This document shows, piece by piece, positions 34,495 to 43,088 of a stretch of 64,000 bases of DNA. The notes beneath the pieces are model-generated. The model did no database searches, was not told where the DNA came from, and was given only the letters and a program-made list of their open reading frames with translations. This DNA comes from Sphingobacteriaceae bacterium GW460-11-11-14-LB5 (GTDB taxonomy: Bacteria > Bacteroidota > Bacteroidia > Sphingobacteriales > Sphingobacteriaceae). Position numbers and translations under genes: made by a program. Positions within the stretch are counted from its first letter, which is position 1, and each line of letters opens with the position of its first letter. The stretch spans positions 4,898,001 through 4,962,000 of the forward strand of contig CP021237.1 in the NCBI GenBank assembly GCA_002151545.1, in the 5' to 3' direction.

Positions 34495-36018
34495 CTAGTC
34501 GTTAATATTTTCGTCTCTTTTATTCGATAAATAAATGGCACCAATAACCAGGCTCAATGCCGCTATACCTATCGGATACCAAAGGCCCGATAGCGGCGTA
34601 GAGCCTGAAAAACTTGCAATCAAGGTTGCAATAAAGGGCACAAGTCCACCAAAAACACCGTTACCGATATGATAAGGCAGCGACATAGAGGTGTACCTGA
34701 TTTTAGTTGGGAATAATTCAACCAGGAAAGCTGCAATTGGCCCATAAACCATGGTTACCAATAAAATCTGGAAGAAAATTAAGCCAACAAATTTCCAGAA
34801 TACCGGCGTAGGCAAAATTTTATCTTTTACTACTTCTTTACCCAGGAGAATCCCTTTGGTTGCAGAAACCGTATCGGTTTGTACCTTGTTAAAAGATGCA
34901 CCATTTTTTAACATTACTTTAGTAGAAACGGTGCGTAAACTGTCAGTTGAGTTTGCAATCAAAACAGAAGTTACCGGAGCGGGTCTGGCAGATAAAATAT
35001 CCGTCTGTTCAATTTTTGTATAATCGGTATCATCCAAAAATATTTGATAGATAGGGCGATAAAAAAGAATTCCCAAAAGCATGCCGCTCAGCATAATCCA
35101 CTTCCGGCCAACCTTATCGCTCCAGGCACCAAATATCACAAAAAACGGAGTGGCAAAGGCAATCCCCCAAAGCAGAATATATCTCGAGTCATTAAAATCC
35201 AGCTTACAGGTATTCTCTAAAAATGATTGTGCATAAAACTGACCCGTATACCAGATTACCCCTTGCCCCATCGTTGCCCCAAATAGGGCCAGAAGCACCA
35301 TCTTAAAATTCGCTTTGTTGTTAAAGCTCTCTTTGAGTGGATTTTTTGAGACATTTCCCTCTGCCTTCAGTTTAGAAAACATGGGCGACTCATGCATTTT
35401 CATGCGGATATAGATCGAAACAACAACCAGTACTATCGATAACAAGAAAGGGATTCTCCAGCCCCAATCGCCAAAAGTTTCAGCACCTAAAATATTCTTC
35501 GTGATGACGATAATCCCCAGCGAAAGGAATAAACCCAATGTTGCAGTAGTTTGAATCCAGCTGGTAAAAAAACCACGTTTGTTTTTTGGTGCATGTTCTG
35601 CTACATAAGTTGCCGCACCACCATATTCTCCACCCAATGCCAGCCCCTGGATTAACCTTAATATTAATACCAAAATTGGTGCGGCATAACCAATACTTTT
35701 ATACGAGGGGATTAAACCAATAAAAAATGTCGATCCACCCATCAACACCAAAGTGAGCAGGAAAGTATATTTTCGGCCGATTAAATCGCCAAGCCTGCCA
35801 AAAACCAATGCACCAAACGGACGCACAATAAAACCTGCTGCGAAAATAGCCAGGGTGTTGATTAAGGCCGATGCACCTGCATCTTCCGGAAACAACTGAT
35901 GACCAATGATAACGGCAAGGCTACCAAAAATGTAAAAATCATACCATTCAATCAGCGTGCCTAGGGATGATGCACCGATTACTTTAAAGATATTGTTCCT
36001 GGGTAAAGTGTCGCTCAT
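34495..36018 (-). CDS. MFS transporter, metabolite:H+ symporter (MHS) family
   Basis: A 507-residue permease with the MHS/ProP-type N terminus (GTLIEWYDFYIFGSLA, about 20-35), RPFGALVFGRLGDLIGRK (66-83, the MFS loop 2-3 motif) and QGLALGGEYGGAA (124-136), as in ShiA, KgtP and ProP relatives. Between predicted helices 8 and 9 there is a hydrophilic insertion at about 329-405 (some 75 residues) not found in the E. coli proteins. The substrate is unknown; organic acids or osmolytes are typical. It is at the edge of the pectin locus but on its own transcript with the small partner gene. Confidence 0.88.
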   Translation of the reverse strand: MSDTLPRNNIFKVIGASSLGTLIEWYDFYIFGSLAVIIGHQLFPEDAGASALINTLAIFAAGFIVRPFGALVFGRLGDLIGRKYTFLLTLVLMGGSTFFIGLIPSYKSIGYAAPILVLILRLIQGLALGGEYGGAATYVAEHAPKNKRGFFTSWIQTTATLGLFLSLGIIVITKNILGAETFGDWGWRIPFLLSIVLVVVSIYIRMKMHESPMFSKLKAEGNVSKNPLKESFNNKANFKMVLLALFGATMGQGVIWYTGQFYAQSFLENTCKLDFNDSRYILLWGIAFATPFFVIFGAWSDKVGRKWIMLSGMLLGILFYRPIYQIFLDDTDYTKIEQTDILSARPAPVTSVLIANSTDSLRTVSTKVMLKNGASFNKVQTDTVSATKGILLGKEVVKDKILPTPVFWKFVGLIFFQILLVTMVYGPIAAFLVELFPTKIRYTSMSLPYHIGNGVFGGLVPFIATLIASFSGSTPLSGLWYPIGIAALSLVIGAIYLSNKRDENIND

Positions 36019-36122
36019 AAGAAATTAAGAATATTTGGTTTCCCAAGATAAACATTTGCATGACAATCGGCAACCTGTACTGTCTGTCAATTAATTTGTT
36101 ACATGACCAAACATTTCGGCTT

Positions 36123-36130
36123 TAGTTTTG
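36123..36130 (+). promoter_or_regulatory. possible -7 element of the bestrophin gene
   Basis: TAGTTTTG matches TAnnTTTG exactly, 40 bases before the start codon. A TTTG at 36095-36098 is upstream, but the 24-base spacing is longer than the usual 19-21. Confidence 0.35.
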
Positions 36131-36170
36131 TATTTTCATCCGTAACGAATTTATTCTCCATTTAGATAAT

Positions 36171-37061
36171 ATGCTTTTAATACAAAACATTAGGTTAAGT
36201 AGAATTTTAAGAAATACCTGGCACGTTGATCTGATCATGATTGCCTCCTGCACCGCCGCTTACTTTGTACGTGAGTATTTAATTGCCCATCATTTCTCCA
36301 TTCCATCCATTATTCCAACGGTTTTAGGTACAGCCATTGCCTTTTTTATTGGATTCAACAATAACCAGGCGTACGATAGGTGGTGGGAAGCCCGAAAAAT
36401 ATGGGGTGCTTTGGTAAACGACTCGCGTTCTTTTGCAAGGGCATTGATTAATTACGTGGATGAAGATGAAGAAAGTGTAAAACGAATGGTTTACCGGCAC
36501 ATTGCCTTTTTATATGCGTTAAAAGCGAATTTAAGAGGCACAATAGATGAAATTTACACCAAATATTTATCTGAAGCAGATTTAAAAGAAATAGAAAAAC
36601 ACAACAATACGCATAATGCGATTTTAAATATACAATCGAGAGATTTACAAAAATTATCAAAAGCTAATGCCATTGATGGTTTCCGCTTTATTGAAATTAA
36701 TGAGATGCTTACCCGGTTTTCTGATTCGATGGGCATGAGCGAGCGTATTAAAAATACCATATTCCCTACCACTTACACCTATTTAACTAAAGTATTTATC
36801 TGGTTATTTGTGGTCACCTTTACCCTGGTTATCAGTCAGGATGCAGGGCCCGCAGCCATATTTTTGGGCTGGTTAATTGGTTTCGTATTTGTATCTACGC
36901 AGATTAATGGAATGAGCCTGGTTAATCCTTTTGAAAACAATTCGGCAGGGGTTCCGCTTAACCAGATTACCAGAACGATTGAGATCAACCTTTTGCAGAT
37001 GCTTGAAGATGATGAGATTCCTGAGCCTGTTAAACCGATCAATGACGAATATGTCCTTTAA
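36171..37061 (+). CDS. bestrophin family channel-like protein
   Basis: A 296-residue membrane protein with the bestrophin signature FFIGFNNNQAYDRWWEARKIWGALVNDSRS (in pieces, about 58-87): the NQAYDRWWEAR-WG core is near invariant in the family. Four hydrophobic segments are visible (about 18-35, 43-60, 208-226, 228-246). Bacterial bestrophins form pentameric ion channels; some conduct cations rather than chloride, so ion selectivity is left open. It is convergent with the Pr6Pr gene and the two overlap by four bases (37058-37061). Confidence 0.9.
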   Translation: MLLIQNIRLSRILRNTWHVDLIMIASCTAAYFVREYLIAHHFSIPSIIPTVLGTAIAFFIGFNNNQAYDRWWEARKIWGALVNDSRSFARALINYVDEDEESVKRMVYRHIAFLYALKANLRGTIDEIYTKYLSEADLKEIEKHNNTHNAILNIQSRDLQKLSKANAIDGFRFIEINEMLTRFSDSMGMSERIKNTIFPTTYTYLTKVFIWLFVVTFTLVISQDAGPAAIFLGWLIGFVFVSTQINGMSLVNPFENNSAGVPLNQITRTIEINLLQMLEDDEIPEPVKPINDEYVL

Positions 37062-37687
37062 ATCTTAACTGTTTTCTTCCCGATAAAGATGAAAAGCAGT
37101 GATAAAAGCCAGAAGATAAACAGGATTACAACTGCATTCAGAATGGCTTTTGGATAACCCAATTGTACTACATCGATAAATGGGTAGGGATATTTATTAA
37201 TCAGGTAACCCCTAACCACAATAAATACCACATAAAGCAGTGGATAAACCAGCCAGTTAATGGCCTGTTTGTATTGTAGCGTTGATTTTTTAACGAAGAA
37301 AAGCCAGAAAAATAAAAAGATTAAGGGGCTTACCACATGCAAAAGTTCATCGGCCAGCCTCGCCCAACCTACAGGCGATGCCAAGCCACGCAGCATGATA
37401 TTGTAAATCAGACCGACTACCACAATATAAACCGTTATGGCCGTTAAAGTAGAAGAGCGGGTAAATAAACTGCCTGATTCACTTCGTTTAACAAAAGATA
37501 AACGTGTAAAGCAAATGGCAACAATAATATTGGTGATTACGGTAAAGTAAGATAAAAACGCTTTAATTGTTACAGGATAATCATTATTCAAGAGCTGTAA
37601 ACTTACCCTGAATTGCAATGCGAGGGAAAACCAAACCACAATAGCAGCACCAATAAAAAAAGGCCTGAAATTATTTTTTAAATCCAT
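37058..37687 (-). CDS. Pr6Pr family integral membrane protein
   Basis: A 209-residue protein with six hydrophobic segments and the conserved YFTVITNIIVAICF run (about 46-60), which together indicate the Pr6Pr (FAR-17a/AIG1-like) family of bacterial membrane proteins. Family function is not established; the eukaryotic relatives hydrolyse fatty-acid esters of hydroxy fatty acids, with Thr and His residues in the core. It stands alone between a convergent bestrophin and the thioredoxin-like gene downstream. Confidence 0.8.
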   Translation of the reverse strand: MDLKNNFRPFFIGAAIVVWFSLALQFRVSLQLLNNDYPVTIKAFLSYFTVITNIIVAICFTRLSFVKRSESGSLFTRSSTLTAITVYIVVVGLIYNIMLRGLASPVGWARLADELLHVVSPLIFLFFWLFFVKKSTLQYKQAINWLVYPLLYVVFIVVRGYLINKYPYPFIDVVQLGYPKAILNAVVILFIFWLLSLLFIFIGKKTVKI

Positions 37688-37777
37688 AAGCTAGCGCTAT
37701 ATTGAGTGTGACAGAAAAGTAGGAAATTAATATGAAGGAATGAAATTTAAGTGGCGTTTTTTCGCTTCCGGAAATGG

Positions 37778-38323
37778 TTAATAACCTGTTAATGTACTTT
37801 TTAATTTCTCCTCAAAAAGTATCGATTTAGCTTTGAACTGAGGGTCGGAAAAGGAAATATTGGCTGTGGCGTAAATAATCTTTCCATCTTTTCCAACCAA
37901 TACATTCGATGGAAAACCGTGATTAATATTCAGTTTTCTGATCTCATCTTTGCTCAACGATACAATTTCGTATTTATACCCGTTTCGTTTTTGAAAGCGT
38001 TTGGCACTAGCGGGATGATCATGCGTAATGCCGATAAACCTTACGGCCTTTTTACCATATTTAGCCACCAAACTATTTAATTCGGGCATTTCGGCTATAC
38101 AGGGCGGGCATTTTTCGAACCAAAAGTTAATCACCACTACCTGGTTTTTTAAATCGGTATTAGAGAACGGCTTTTTATTGGTGGTTAAACCTTTAAAAGC
38201 AGGTAAATCTTTACCTATTAAATCTTCAAAGAAAGTTTCCTGTGTGGCCCATTTAACCGGGGCATCTTGTGCCAATACCGTGAAGGAAAAAATAGAAAGC
38301 AGAAGAATAAGGTAAATTTTCAT
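37778..38323 (-). CDS. TlpA/redoxin-type thioredoxin-fold protein
   Basis: The start is the ATG at 38323 (MKIYLILLLSIFSFTVLAQ), which creates a clean signal peptide; upstream codons would overlap the terminator of the preceding gene. The 181-residue product has a thioredoxin fold with the active site WFEKCPPCIAEMPEL, a CxxC (CPPC) as in TlpA/ResA thiol-disulfide oxidoreductases. It likely acts in the periplasm on disulfides or cytochrome maturation. No obvious partner is adjacent. Confidence 0.87.
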   Translation of the reverse strand: MKIYLILLLSIFSFTVLAQDAPVKWATQETFFEDLIGKDLPAFKGLTTNKKPFSNTDLKNQVVVINFWFEKCPPCIAEMPELNSLVAKYGKKAVRFIGITHDHPASAKRFQKRNGYKYEIVSLSKDEIRKLNINHGFPSNVLVGKDGKIIYATANISFSDPQFKAKSILFEEKLKSTLTGY

Positions 38324-38334
38324 CAGCGCAAAAT

Positions 38335-38366
38335 ATAAAAAAAGTCCTACCAATTTGGCAGGACTT
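38335..38366 (-). terminator. terminator after the DUF4097-type gene
   Basis: On the minus strand AAGTCCTGCC-AAATT-GGTAGGACTT (38366-38342; one G-U pair) is followed by a run of T. It separates the sigma-factor operon from the thioredoxin-like gene. Confidence 0.85.
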
Positions 38367-38391
38367 CATTGTTTGTTTGGTTTAGAAAATC

Positions 38392-39678
38392 TTATTTAAA
38401 GGTAACTGAGCCGTATTCGGTTTTAATGGATACGTTTGCAGCACCACCGCTACCAATTTTGCCGGTATATTTTTTAGTCTCATCGTCTTTACTAACCAGG
38501 CTCGATGTTACGTTTGAACCATATTTAAAGCCTGCATACGAAGTAGAAACGTTGAAATTGGCATTGAACCGGTCTGCAAAGCCCAAGCCGATGCTTACAT
38601 ATTCGCCTCCGAAGGTGAAGTTTTTACAAGCTGGGGTAATTTCACTCACATTTAAACGGTTATAATCCATGTTGATGTTTGCATCGCCATTCAGCGAGCC
38701 TAAAGTAACATTCGAATATTCGGCATTAACGGCAATTTTACCTGCAGATGCAATATTTAAATCGCCATAAGCTTGTTTAACCACTGTATTACCTTTAACC
38801 GTATTGATGTTTACTTTGGCATATTCGGCATTTAAAAGCAAGTTGCCGCCAATGGTACCAATAGTTAAACCTTTGCCATACTCTACTTTAATATCGGCTG
38901 ATCTTCTGATGGTATTGATGTTTACCGCCACATATTCTGCATTAAGCTGTAAAGTACCTACCGAACCAATGGTTACAGGCCCATTATATTCATGTTTTAC
39001 TACAGCGGCATTCAGATCCTGGATATCGCATTTGCCATATTGAACATTGATGTAGTTATTTACGTTGCTTAAATTACCGGCAACCAAATTGCCATATTCT
39101 ACCTTTAAAGAAGTCGGGCCAGAAAAATTACCCAATTCTACATTGCCATATTCTTGTGAAACCGTTAATGGGTTTACAGCAGGCATATATACCACATAAC
39201 TTACCTTTACTTCCCTACGCCAGGTGGTTACACCATTTTTCATCCCGCGGCCATAACGTCCGTTTCTGTCGCCCATATTGGTTTTGAAAGAAACCACATC
39301 ACCATTTTTAGCGGCATCAATACTCACGCCATCAATCAGTTTCTGTACATCGCTGTCTGAGTTGCTATAAGCTTTAATATCTACGTCAACACGTACTTCT
39401 TTTTTATCCCAGGTTTTAATTACGATAGATCCGAATTGGTTGTTTAAATTAACCTTATCGTTATTATCTACATTAAAACTCTTGCTAAAAGATTTTGATC
39501 GTTCGGCATCACTGCCTGTTTGTTTATACTTTGAAGTGTTAACCATCGCCATTGTTGACGATTTCTCTACATTTTCTATAACTACTTTCTCTGACGGGCT
39601 GTTTACGACCCCTTCTTGCGCATTAGTTTTTACGGCAATTAAAGCCATAAAGGCTAAAAATATTTTTATTGTGTTCAT
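38392..39678 (-). CDS. DUF4097-type beta-helix repeat protein of the ECF operon
   Basis: The start is the ATG at 39678 (MNTIKIFLAFMALIAVKTNAQ), giving a signal peptide and 428 residues. After a linker the protein is built of repeats of about 20 residues with a [VA]EY[GAVS] motif: VEYGN, VQYGK, AEYVAVNINT, VEYGKGLTIGT, AEYAKVNINT, QAYGDLNIAS and AEYSNVTLGS. This pattern fits DUF4097 or a related beta-solenoid. It is the last gene of a sigma / anti-sigma / effector transcript, so it is probably an envelope protein whose level is tied to that system. Function unknown. Confidence 0.75.
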   Translation of the reverse strand: MNTIKIFLAFMALIAVKTNAQEGVVNSPSEKVVIENVEKSSTMAMVNTSKYKQTGSDAERSKSFSKSFNVDNNDKVNLNNQFGSIVIKTWDKKEVRVDVDIKAYSNSDSDVQKLIDGVSIDAAKNGDVVSFKTNMGDRNGRYGRGMKNGVTTWRREVKVSYVVYMPAVNPLTVSQEYGNVELGNFSGPTSLKVEYGNLVAGNLSNVNNYINVQYGKCDIQDLNAAVVKHEYNGPVTIGSVGTLQLNAEYVAVNINTIRRSADIKVEYGKGLTIGTIGGNLLLNAEYAKVNINTVKGNTVVKQAYGDLNIASAGKIAVNAEYSNVTLGSLNGDANINMDYNRLNVSEITPACKNFTFGGEYVSIGLGFADRFNANFNVSTSYAGFKYGSNVTSSLVSKDDETKKYTGKIGSGGAANVSIKTEYGSVTFK

Positions 39679-39821
39679 GTTGTTAATTGTTAAACACCTA
39701 TACACTTAAAACCTGCCGGCTGGCCATAAGCTTTCGATGTGGTGAGCGTCTCCTGATTGGTATCCAGTATGTTTAATCAGGTATCAAGACGAATCTTGTT
39801 ATTGTTTTATCTCGGTTTTGC

Positions 39822-40349
39822 TTAAATTTGGTTAACCCTTTTATAATCGTCAACCTGGTTAATAATCAATAACTGTTGTTTTAATAACTGCAATTGTATT
39901 TCGCGGTTTTTAACCATAGCCTTTACCACAAAAGTTTGGTTGGGCGAGCTTGGCAATTCCGTTTTTAATCTTTCATAATCTTCGTCCAGCTTTTTCAAAT
40001 CAGCGGTAAATTTTTTATACAGCTCTGGATTTGCAGAGGCGAAAATGGCCAGACTATCCCTTTTTTCGGTAATTAAACCAGCGAAATGAACGTCTTTTTT
40101 GGCGTATGAAGCGCTAACGTCGGCTATTTCTAAATCTTTGTTTTGTAATTTTCCTACGTATAACCAGGCTAAACCGAAAACAACCACAATAGCTGCTGCT
40201 GCACTCATCCATAAATACAGTTTTACCGGTTTTTTTTTCTTCTTGTTGTCTAACTCCTGTTCAATCTTTGCCCAAAGTCCTGCCGATGGCTCCATTACGT
40301 CGAAAGCTTTACGGTTTTCCTTTACAAAGGTTTCTAATCTATTATTCAT
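39822..40349 (-). CDS. putative membrane anti-sigma factor
   Basis: A 175-residue protein with an N-terminal cytoplasmic segment (NRKAFDVMEPSAGLWAKIEQEL, about 12-33), a Lys-rich stretch (35-43), one transmembrane helix (about 44-66) and a helical C-terminal part with heptad-like spacing. It overlaps the sigma-factor gene by eight bases (40342-40349). The arrangement and topology are those of anti-sigma factors for ECF sigmas, but no zinc-binding ZAS motif is seen, so the assignment rests on context. Confidence 0.7.
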   Translation of the reverse strand: MNNRLETFVKENRKAFDVMEPSAGLWAKIEQELDNKKKKKPVKLYLWMSAAAAIVVVFGLAWLYVGKLQNKDLEIADVSASYAKKDVHFAGLITEKRDSLAIFASANPELYKKFTADLKKLDEDYERLKTELPSSPNQTFVVKAMVKNREIQLQLLKQQLLIINQVDDYKRVNQI

Positions 40350-40899
40350 CTCTCATCCCTTTCTGTTCTAAAATACTTTTTAACTTCTTTTTAGCCCTCA
40401 TGTACTGTGTGCGGCTGGTATTTTCACTAATTTTTAAAATGTGTGCAATCTCTTCATGGTCGTAACCTTCTAACAGGTACAAACTCAGTACCACCCTGTA
40501 GCCATCTGGCAATTGGGTTATGGCTGTTCTTATTTCTTCAGCCTGTAACTGCACTTCATGGTCATCAAAACTATCTTCATCCGGCACTTCCGATATTTCA
40601 TCGGTACTTACAAATTCCATCTTACGCTTACGTAAATAATTGATGGATTTGTTGATCACGATCTGCTTTAACCAAAGTCCGAAAGTGGTTTCCTGCCTAA
40701 AATCTACAATTCTGGTAAACGCATCCAAAAATGCTTCCTGTAAAACATCTTCTGCCTCTTCCTCATAATTTAAAATGCGCAGTGCCACATTATACATGGC
40801 CTTTGCATACAGCTTGTACAATTCAAACTGTGCTGCGCGGCTGCCCTGCATGCATTTTTTTACGAGTTCCAGGTTTTTATCGATGTATACGGCTTCCAA
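40342..40899 (-). CDS. ECF RNA polymerase sigma factor
   Basis: A 185-residue ECF sigma factor with region 2 (about 15-80; ALRILNYEEEAEDVLQEAF is the 2.2-2.3 signature) and region 4 (about 120-180; LPDGYRVVLSLYLLEGYDHEEIAHIL with the helix-turn-helix). The start at 40899 is a TTG: there is no in-frame ATG upstream before a stop, and the next internal ATG (codon 17) would remove part of region 2. It heads a three-gene operon with a membrane anti-sigma and a DUF4097-type protein, so it likely answers an envelope or surface signal. Confidence 0.88.
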   Translation of the reverse strand: MEAVYIDKNLELVKKCMQGSRAAQFELYKLYAKAMYNVALRILNYEEEAEDVLQEAFLDAFTRIVDFRQETTFGLWLKQIVINKSINYLRKRKMEFVSTDEISEVPDEDSFDDHEVQLQAEEIRTAITQLPDGYRVVLSLYLLEGYDHEEIAHILKISENTSRTQYMRAKKKLKSILEQKGMRDE

Positions 40900-41521
40900 A
40901 ATTTCGAATATTCTGATTATAAGACATAAGGGATTTTAAAACGTTGCATCAAGGTAGAAAAAAAGTTTAAAATATATTAACGCAGCTTTAAGAATAAGAT
41001 CAGGCATGCTGTTATGTACCGTACACTACCTTTATTTCCTAAAAAGAAAAAATATTAAGATCATTAGGAAATGGTTGGTTCTGTGCCTTTGGCCATTGCA
41101 GTCCTGCTTTTTGGTACGAGTTCCGATGCTAATGTAGTGCCGATTTATCGGTAGAGGATCGGAAGCTCTTCCCGACAATCAGGTTTATTTAACCGAGGCT
41201 GGTGCCTCGAAAACAAACCGCTGTTAAATAAACCAGACAGGAGCGAACATCCCGATTTAGGCACTGTCTGTTTTGTTTTTTATCGTGTGCTTGCTTATTT
41301 CACAGGTTTTATCGGGATAAAGCGGATGGCGGGGCTAAAGCACCTATGAAAGGCTGATCTTTCATTTCCTAAAAAATAAAAGCCTTTAAACATTAGAAAT
41401 ACGAAAGGCATTTTATCATTAATGACAAACTGGTGCTTTGGATTTTTTGAAATTTGTGGAAAATCAGCTACCGGAACATCATAAATTTGAAAACCCTGAT
41501 ACAAACCTTTAACTTCATGCC
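40900..41521. other. 622-bp intergenic region with structured segment
   Basis: Between the sigma-factor gene (minus) and the NTF2-like gene (plus). The first 130 bases are AT-rich and must contain the sigma operon promoter. 41034-41280 holds several nested inverted repeats ending in a terminator (described separately). 41281-41521 shows only a weak minus-strand open frame that I do not support as a gene. Confidence 0.65.
41034..41280 (+). ncRNA. candidate structured small RNA ending in an intrinsic terminator
   Basis: Read on the plus strand, stems occur in series: ATTTCCTAA/TTAGGAAAT (41034-41042 with 41064-41072); GAG-TTCCGAT with ATCGGAA-G-CTC (41118-41127 with 41158-41168), which encloses CCGA/TCGG (41140-41151); GGTTTATTTAAC/GTTAAATAAACC (41182-41193 with 41223-41234), a perfect 12-bp stem enclosing CGAGGC-TGGT-GCCTCG (41194-41209); and CAGACAG/CTGTCTG (41234-41240 with 41264-41270) followed by TTTTGTTTTTT. 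GTGCCT (41083-41088) could also pair with AGGCAC (41259-41264), in competition with the last stem. I do not recognise a known family: 6S, tmRNA, RNase P and SRP motifs are absent. No clear promoter is visible. Confidence 0.5.
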
Positions 41522-41926
41522 ATGGATACCGATTTAATCATTTCAGCAATAAACGAGCTACATAAAAAAGCAGATCAGGCTTTAGAAAGTAAAGATCTAA
41601 CTGCCTATACTGCTATGTTTGATGACCGTTTAAGCTTTACGCCAGCAGAAGGAACCGCTTTAAATAAGCGTGATTACACCATTGATTTAAAAAAATACTT
41701 TGGTAACCTTAAAGAAATCCATACGAGTTATTACAGGATTAAATCATCCATGGAGGATGATATTTTCACAGAAAAAATTGCCCGGAAATCGGTTCTTCTA
41801 AAACCCAATCTGCTTATCTTTTCGAAAAAACAAACCATCCAAACCGAAGAAATTTACCACTGGAAAAATATTAATGGCGAATGGAAGGTAATCGCTATTG
41901 AAATCGTGCTGGAGGAGAAATACTAA
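41522..41926 (+). CDS. NTF2-like / SnoaL-type small protein
   Basis: A 134-residue cytoplasmic protein. An N-terminal helix pair (INELHKKADQALESKDLTAYTAMF) leads to a curved sheet ending in IYHWKNINGEWKVIAIEIVL, the usual DUF4440 / nuclear-transport-factor-2-like cone fold. No catalytic residues can be assigned. It follows the structured RNA candidate by about 240 bases and precedes a small membrane-protein gene. Function unknown. Confidence 0.7.
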   Translation: MDTDLIISAINELHKKADQALESKDLTAYTAMFDDRLSFTPAEGTALNKRDYTIDLKKYFGNLKEIHTSYYRIKSSMEDDIFTEKIARKSVLLKPNLLIFSKKQTIQTEEIYHWKNINGEWKVIAIEIVLEEKY

Positions 41927-42008
41927 TAAATATTCTTTTTTGACCTACATCAAAGTTTAGGATTTTTAATGGCTGCAGCTTTGCAACATTATAAAATACA
42001 GATCAAAA

Positions 42009-42233
42009 ATGAAAAAAGAACATTTCAAATACATCAATACACTTTTCGTGGTTATCCCTATGACATTAATTATGGCTTTTGTAGGTTTAATGCGTAACTA
42101 TGGTTTTGGCGAGGGCTGGTTCATCAAATTTTTACAGGCCTGGAGCATAATGCTGCCTGTAGCTTATTTTGCAGCCTTTATCATTATTCCCAACGCACGG
42201 AAACTGGCTGAAAAGATTACCTCGAAAACCTAA
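42009..42233 (+). CDS. DUF2798-type small membrane protein
   Basis: A 74-residue protein with two transmembrane helices (about 8-27 and 40-62) and the pattern VIPMTLIMAFVGLMRNYG ... WSIMLPVAYFAAFIIIPNARK, which fits DUF2798. The PxARK turn after helix 2 is typical of that family. It starts 82 bases after the NTF2-like gene and ends 29 bases before a Crp/Fnr regulator on the same strand, so the pair may be one transcript. Function unknown. Confidence 0.8.
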   Translation: MKKEHFKYINTLFVVIPMTLIMAFVGLMRNYGFGEGWFIKFLQAWSIMLPVAYFAAFIIIPNARKLAEKITSKT

Positions 42234-42262
42234 ACATTGTTAATGTAGTAAGCCTGAATTAA

Positions 42263-42832
42263 ATGCACAAACAGCTTTCAAGTTATATAAGAGAAAAAAT
42301 TACCATCAGCGATGAGGATCTGGAACAGGTATTGTCTTTTTTCAAGATGATGCAGGTAAAAAAGAACGAAATCATGATCAGCCCTGGCGAAACGAGCCAG
42401 CGCATTTATTTTGTTGACAAAGGCTGCTTGCGGATTTTTTTTCGAACTGAAGGAGGCACTGAAGCTACCCGGCATTTTGCTTTCGAAAAGCAGTTTGCCA
42501 CCGCTTTAGTCAGTTTTATTACCAACGAAACTTCAAAGGAGTTTGTGCAGGCCATAGAAGATACCGATCTACATTACATTTCGCAAAAAGATTTTTACCA
42601 CCTGCTTAAAATCATTCCGCAGTGGGAGAAACTTTACCGCCATTATCTGGAGTATGCCTACGTAAGCAATACCAATCGCTTAATGTCGTTTATTACGCTC
42701 GATGCCACCGAGCGTTACCGCCAGCTGCTTGCCCAAAATCCAGGCGTGGTTATGCGCATGCCAAACAAAATGGTTGCCTCTTACTTAAATATCTCGCAAG
42801 AAACTTTAAGCAGATTAAAATCAAAAGCCTGA
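42263..42832 (+). CDS. Crp/Fnr family transcriptional regulator, second
   Basis: A 189-residue regulator with a cNMP-binding-like N-terminal domain (ISPGETSQRIYFVDKGCLRIFFRTEGG, about 40-66) and a short helix-turn-helix at the C terminus (MPNKMVASYLNISQETLSRLKSK). Length and layout match the protein at 2938-3507, with modest identity. It is next to a small DUF2798 gene that may be its target or co-regulated partner. Ligand and targets are unknown. Confidence 0.85.
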   Translation: MHKQLSSYIREKITISDEDLEQVLSFFKMMQVKKNEIMISPGETSQRIYFVDKGCLRIFFRTEGGTEATRHFAFEKQFATALVSFITNETSKEFVQAIEDTDLHYISQKDFYHLLKIIPQWEKLYRHYLEYAYVSNTNRLMSFITLDATERYRQLLAQNPGVVMRMPNKMVASYLNISQETLSRLKSKA

Positions 42833-42869
42833 GTTCTATAATAATGGTGATTAATGTGATCGCCCTGCT

Positions 42870-42930
42870 ATCCCGAAGGCTCGGGATCAGCATTTTTCCT
42901 GCAATAAAGACCCTGAAATAAATTCAGGGT
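42870..42930 (+). terminator. tandem hairpins after the Crp/Fnr gene
   Basis: ATCCCGA-AGGC-TCGGGAT (42870-42887) is followed a few bases on by TTTTT, giving a plausible terminator. A second hairpin ACCCTGAA/TTCAGGGT (42910-42917 with 42923-42930) follows. Similar CCCTGAA hairpins are common intergenic repeats in this phylum. Confidence 0.5.
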
Positions 42931-43058
42931 AACGGCCTCTAAAGGATATTACCTTTGTTAAACTTATACAAAGAGTTTTCAAATTGCATTTTTTTTGCCC
43001 ACTAAAAATCCTGATTCAAAAACCTTTGGTTATAGCATTAACTTTAAAACAAAATCGG

Positions 43059-43066
43059 TATTTTTG
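43059..43066 (+). promoter_or_regulatory. possible -7 element of aspS
   Basis: TATTTTTG fits TAnnTTTG and ends 22 bases before the aspS ATG. No TTG is found at the normal spacing upstream. Confidence 0.35.
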
Positions 43067-43088
43067 CCGCTCAATTTAGATTATATAT

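Noticed and set aside
41295-41504. 69-codon minus-strand open frame after the structured RNA candidate
   Set aside because: No recognisable family, weak composition, no promoter or ribosome site, and it abuts the terminator; I do not support it as a gene.
42833-43088. tRNA gene beside aspS
   Set aside because: No cloverleaf arms or TTCGA-type T-loop found; the hairpins present are terminator or repeat type.
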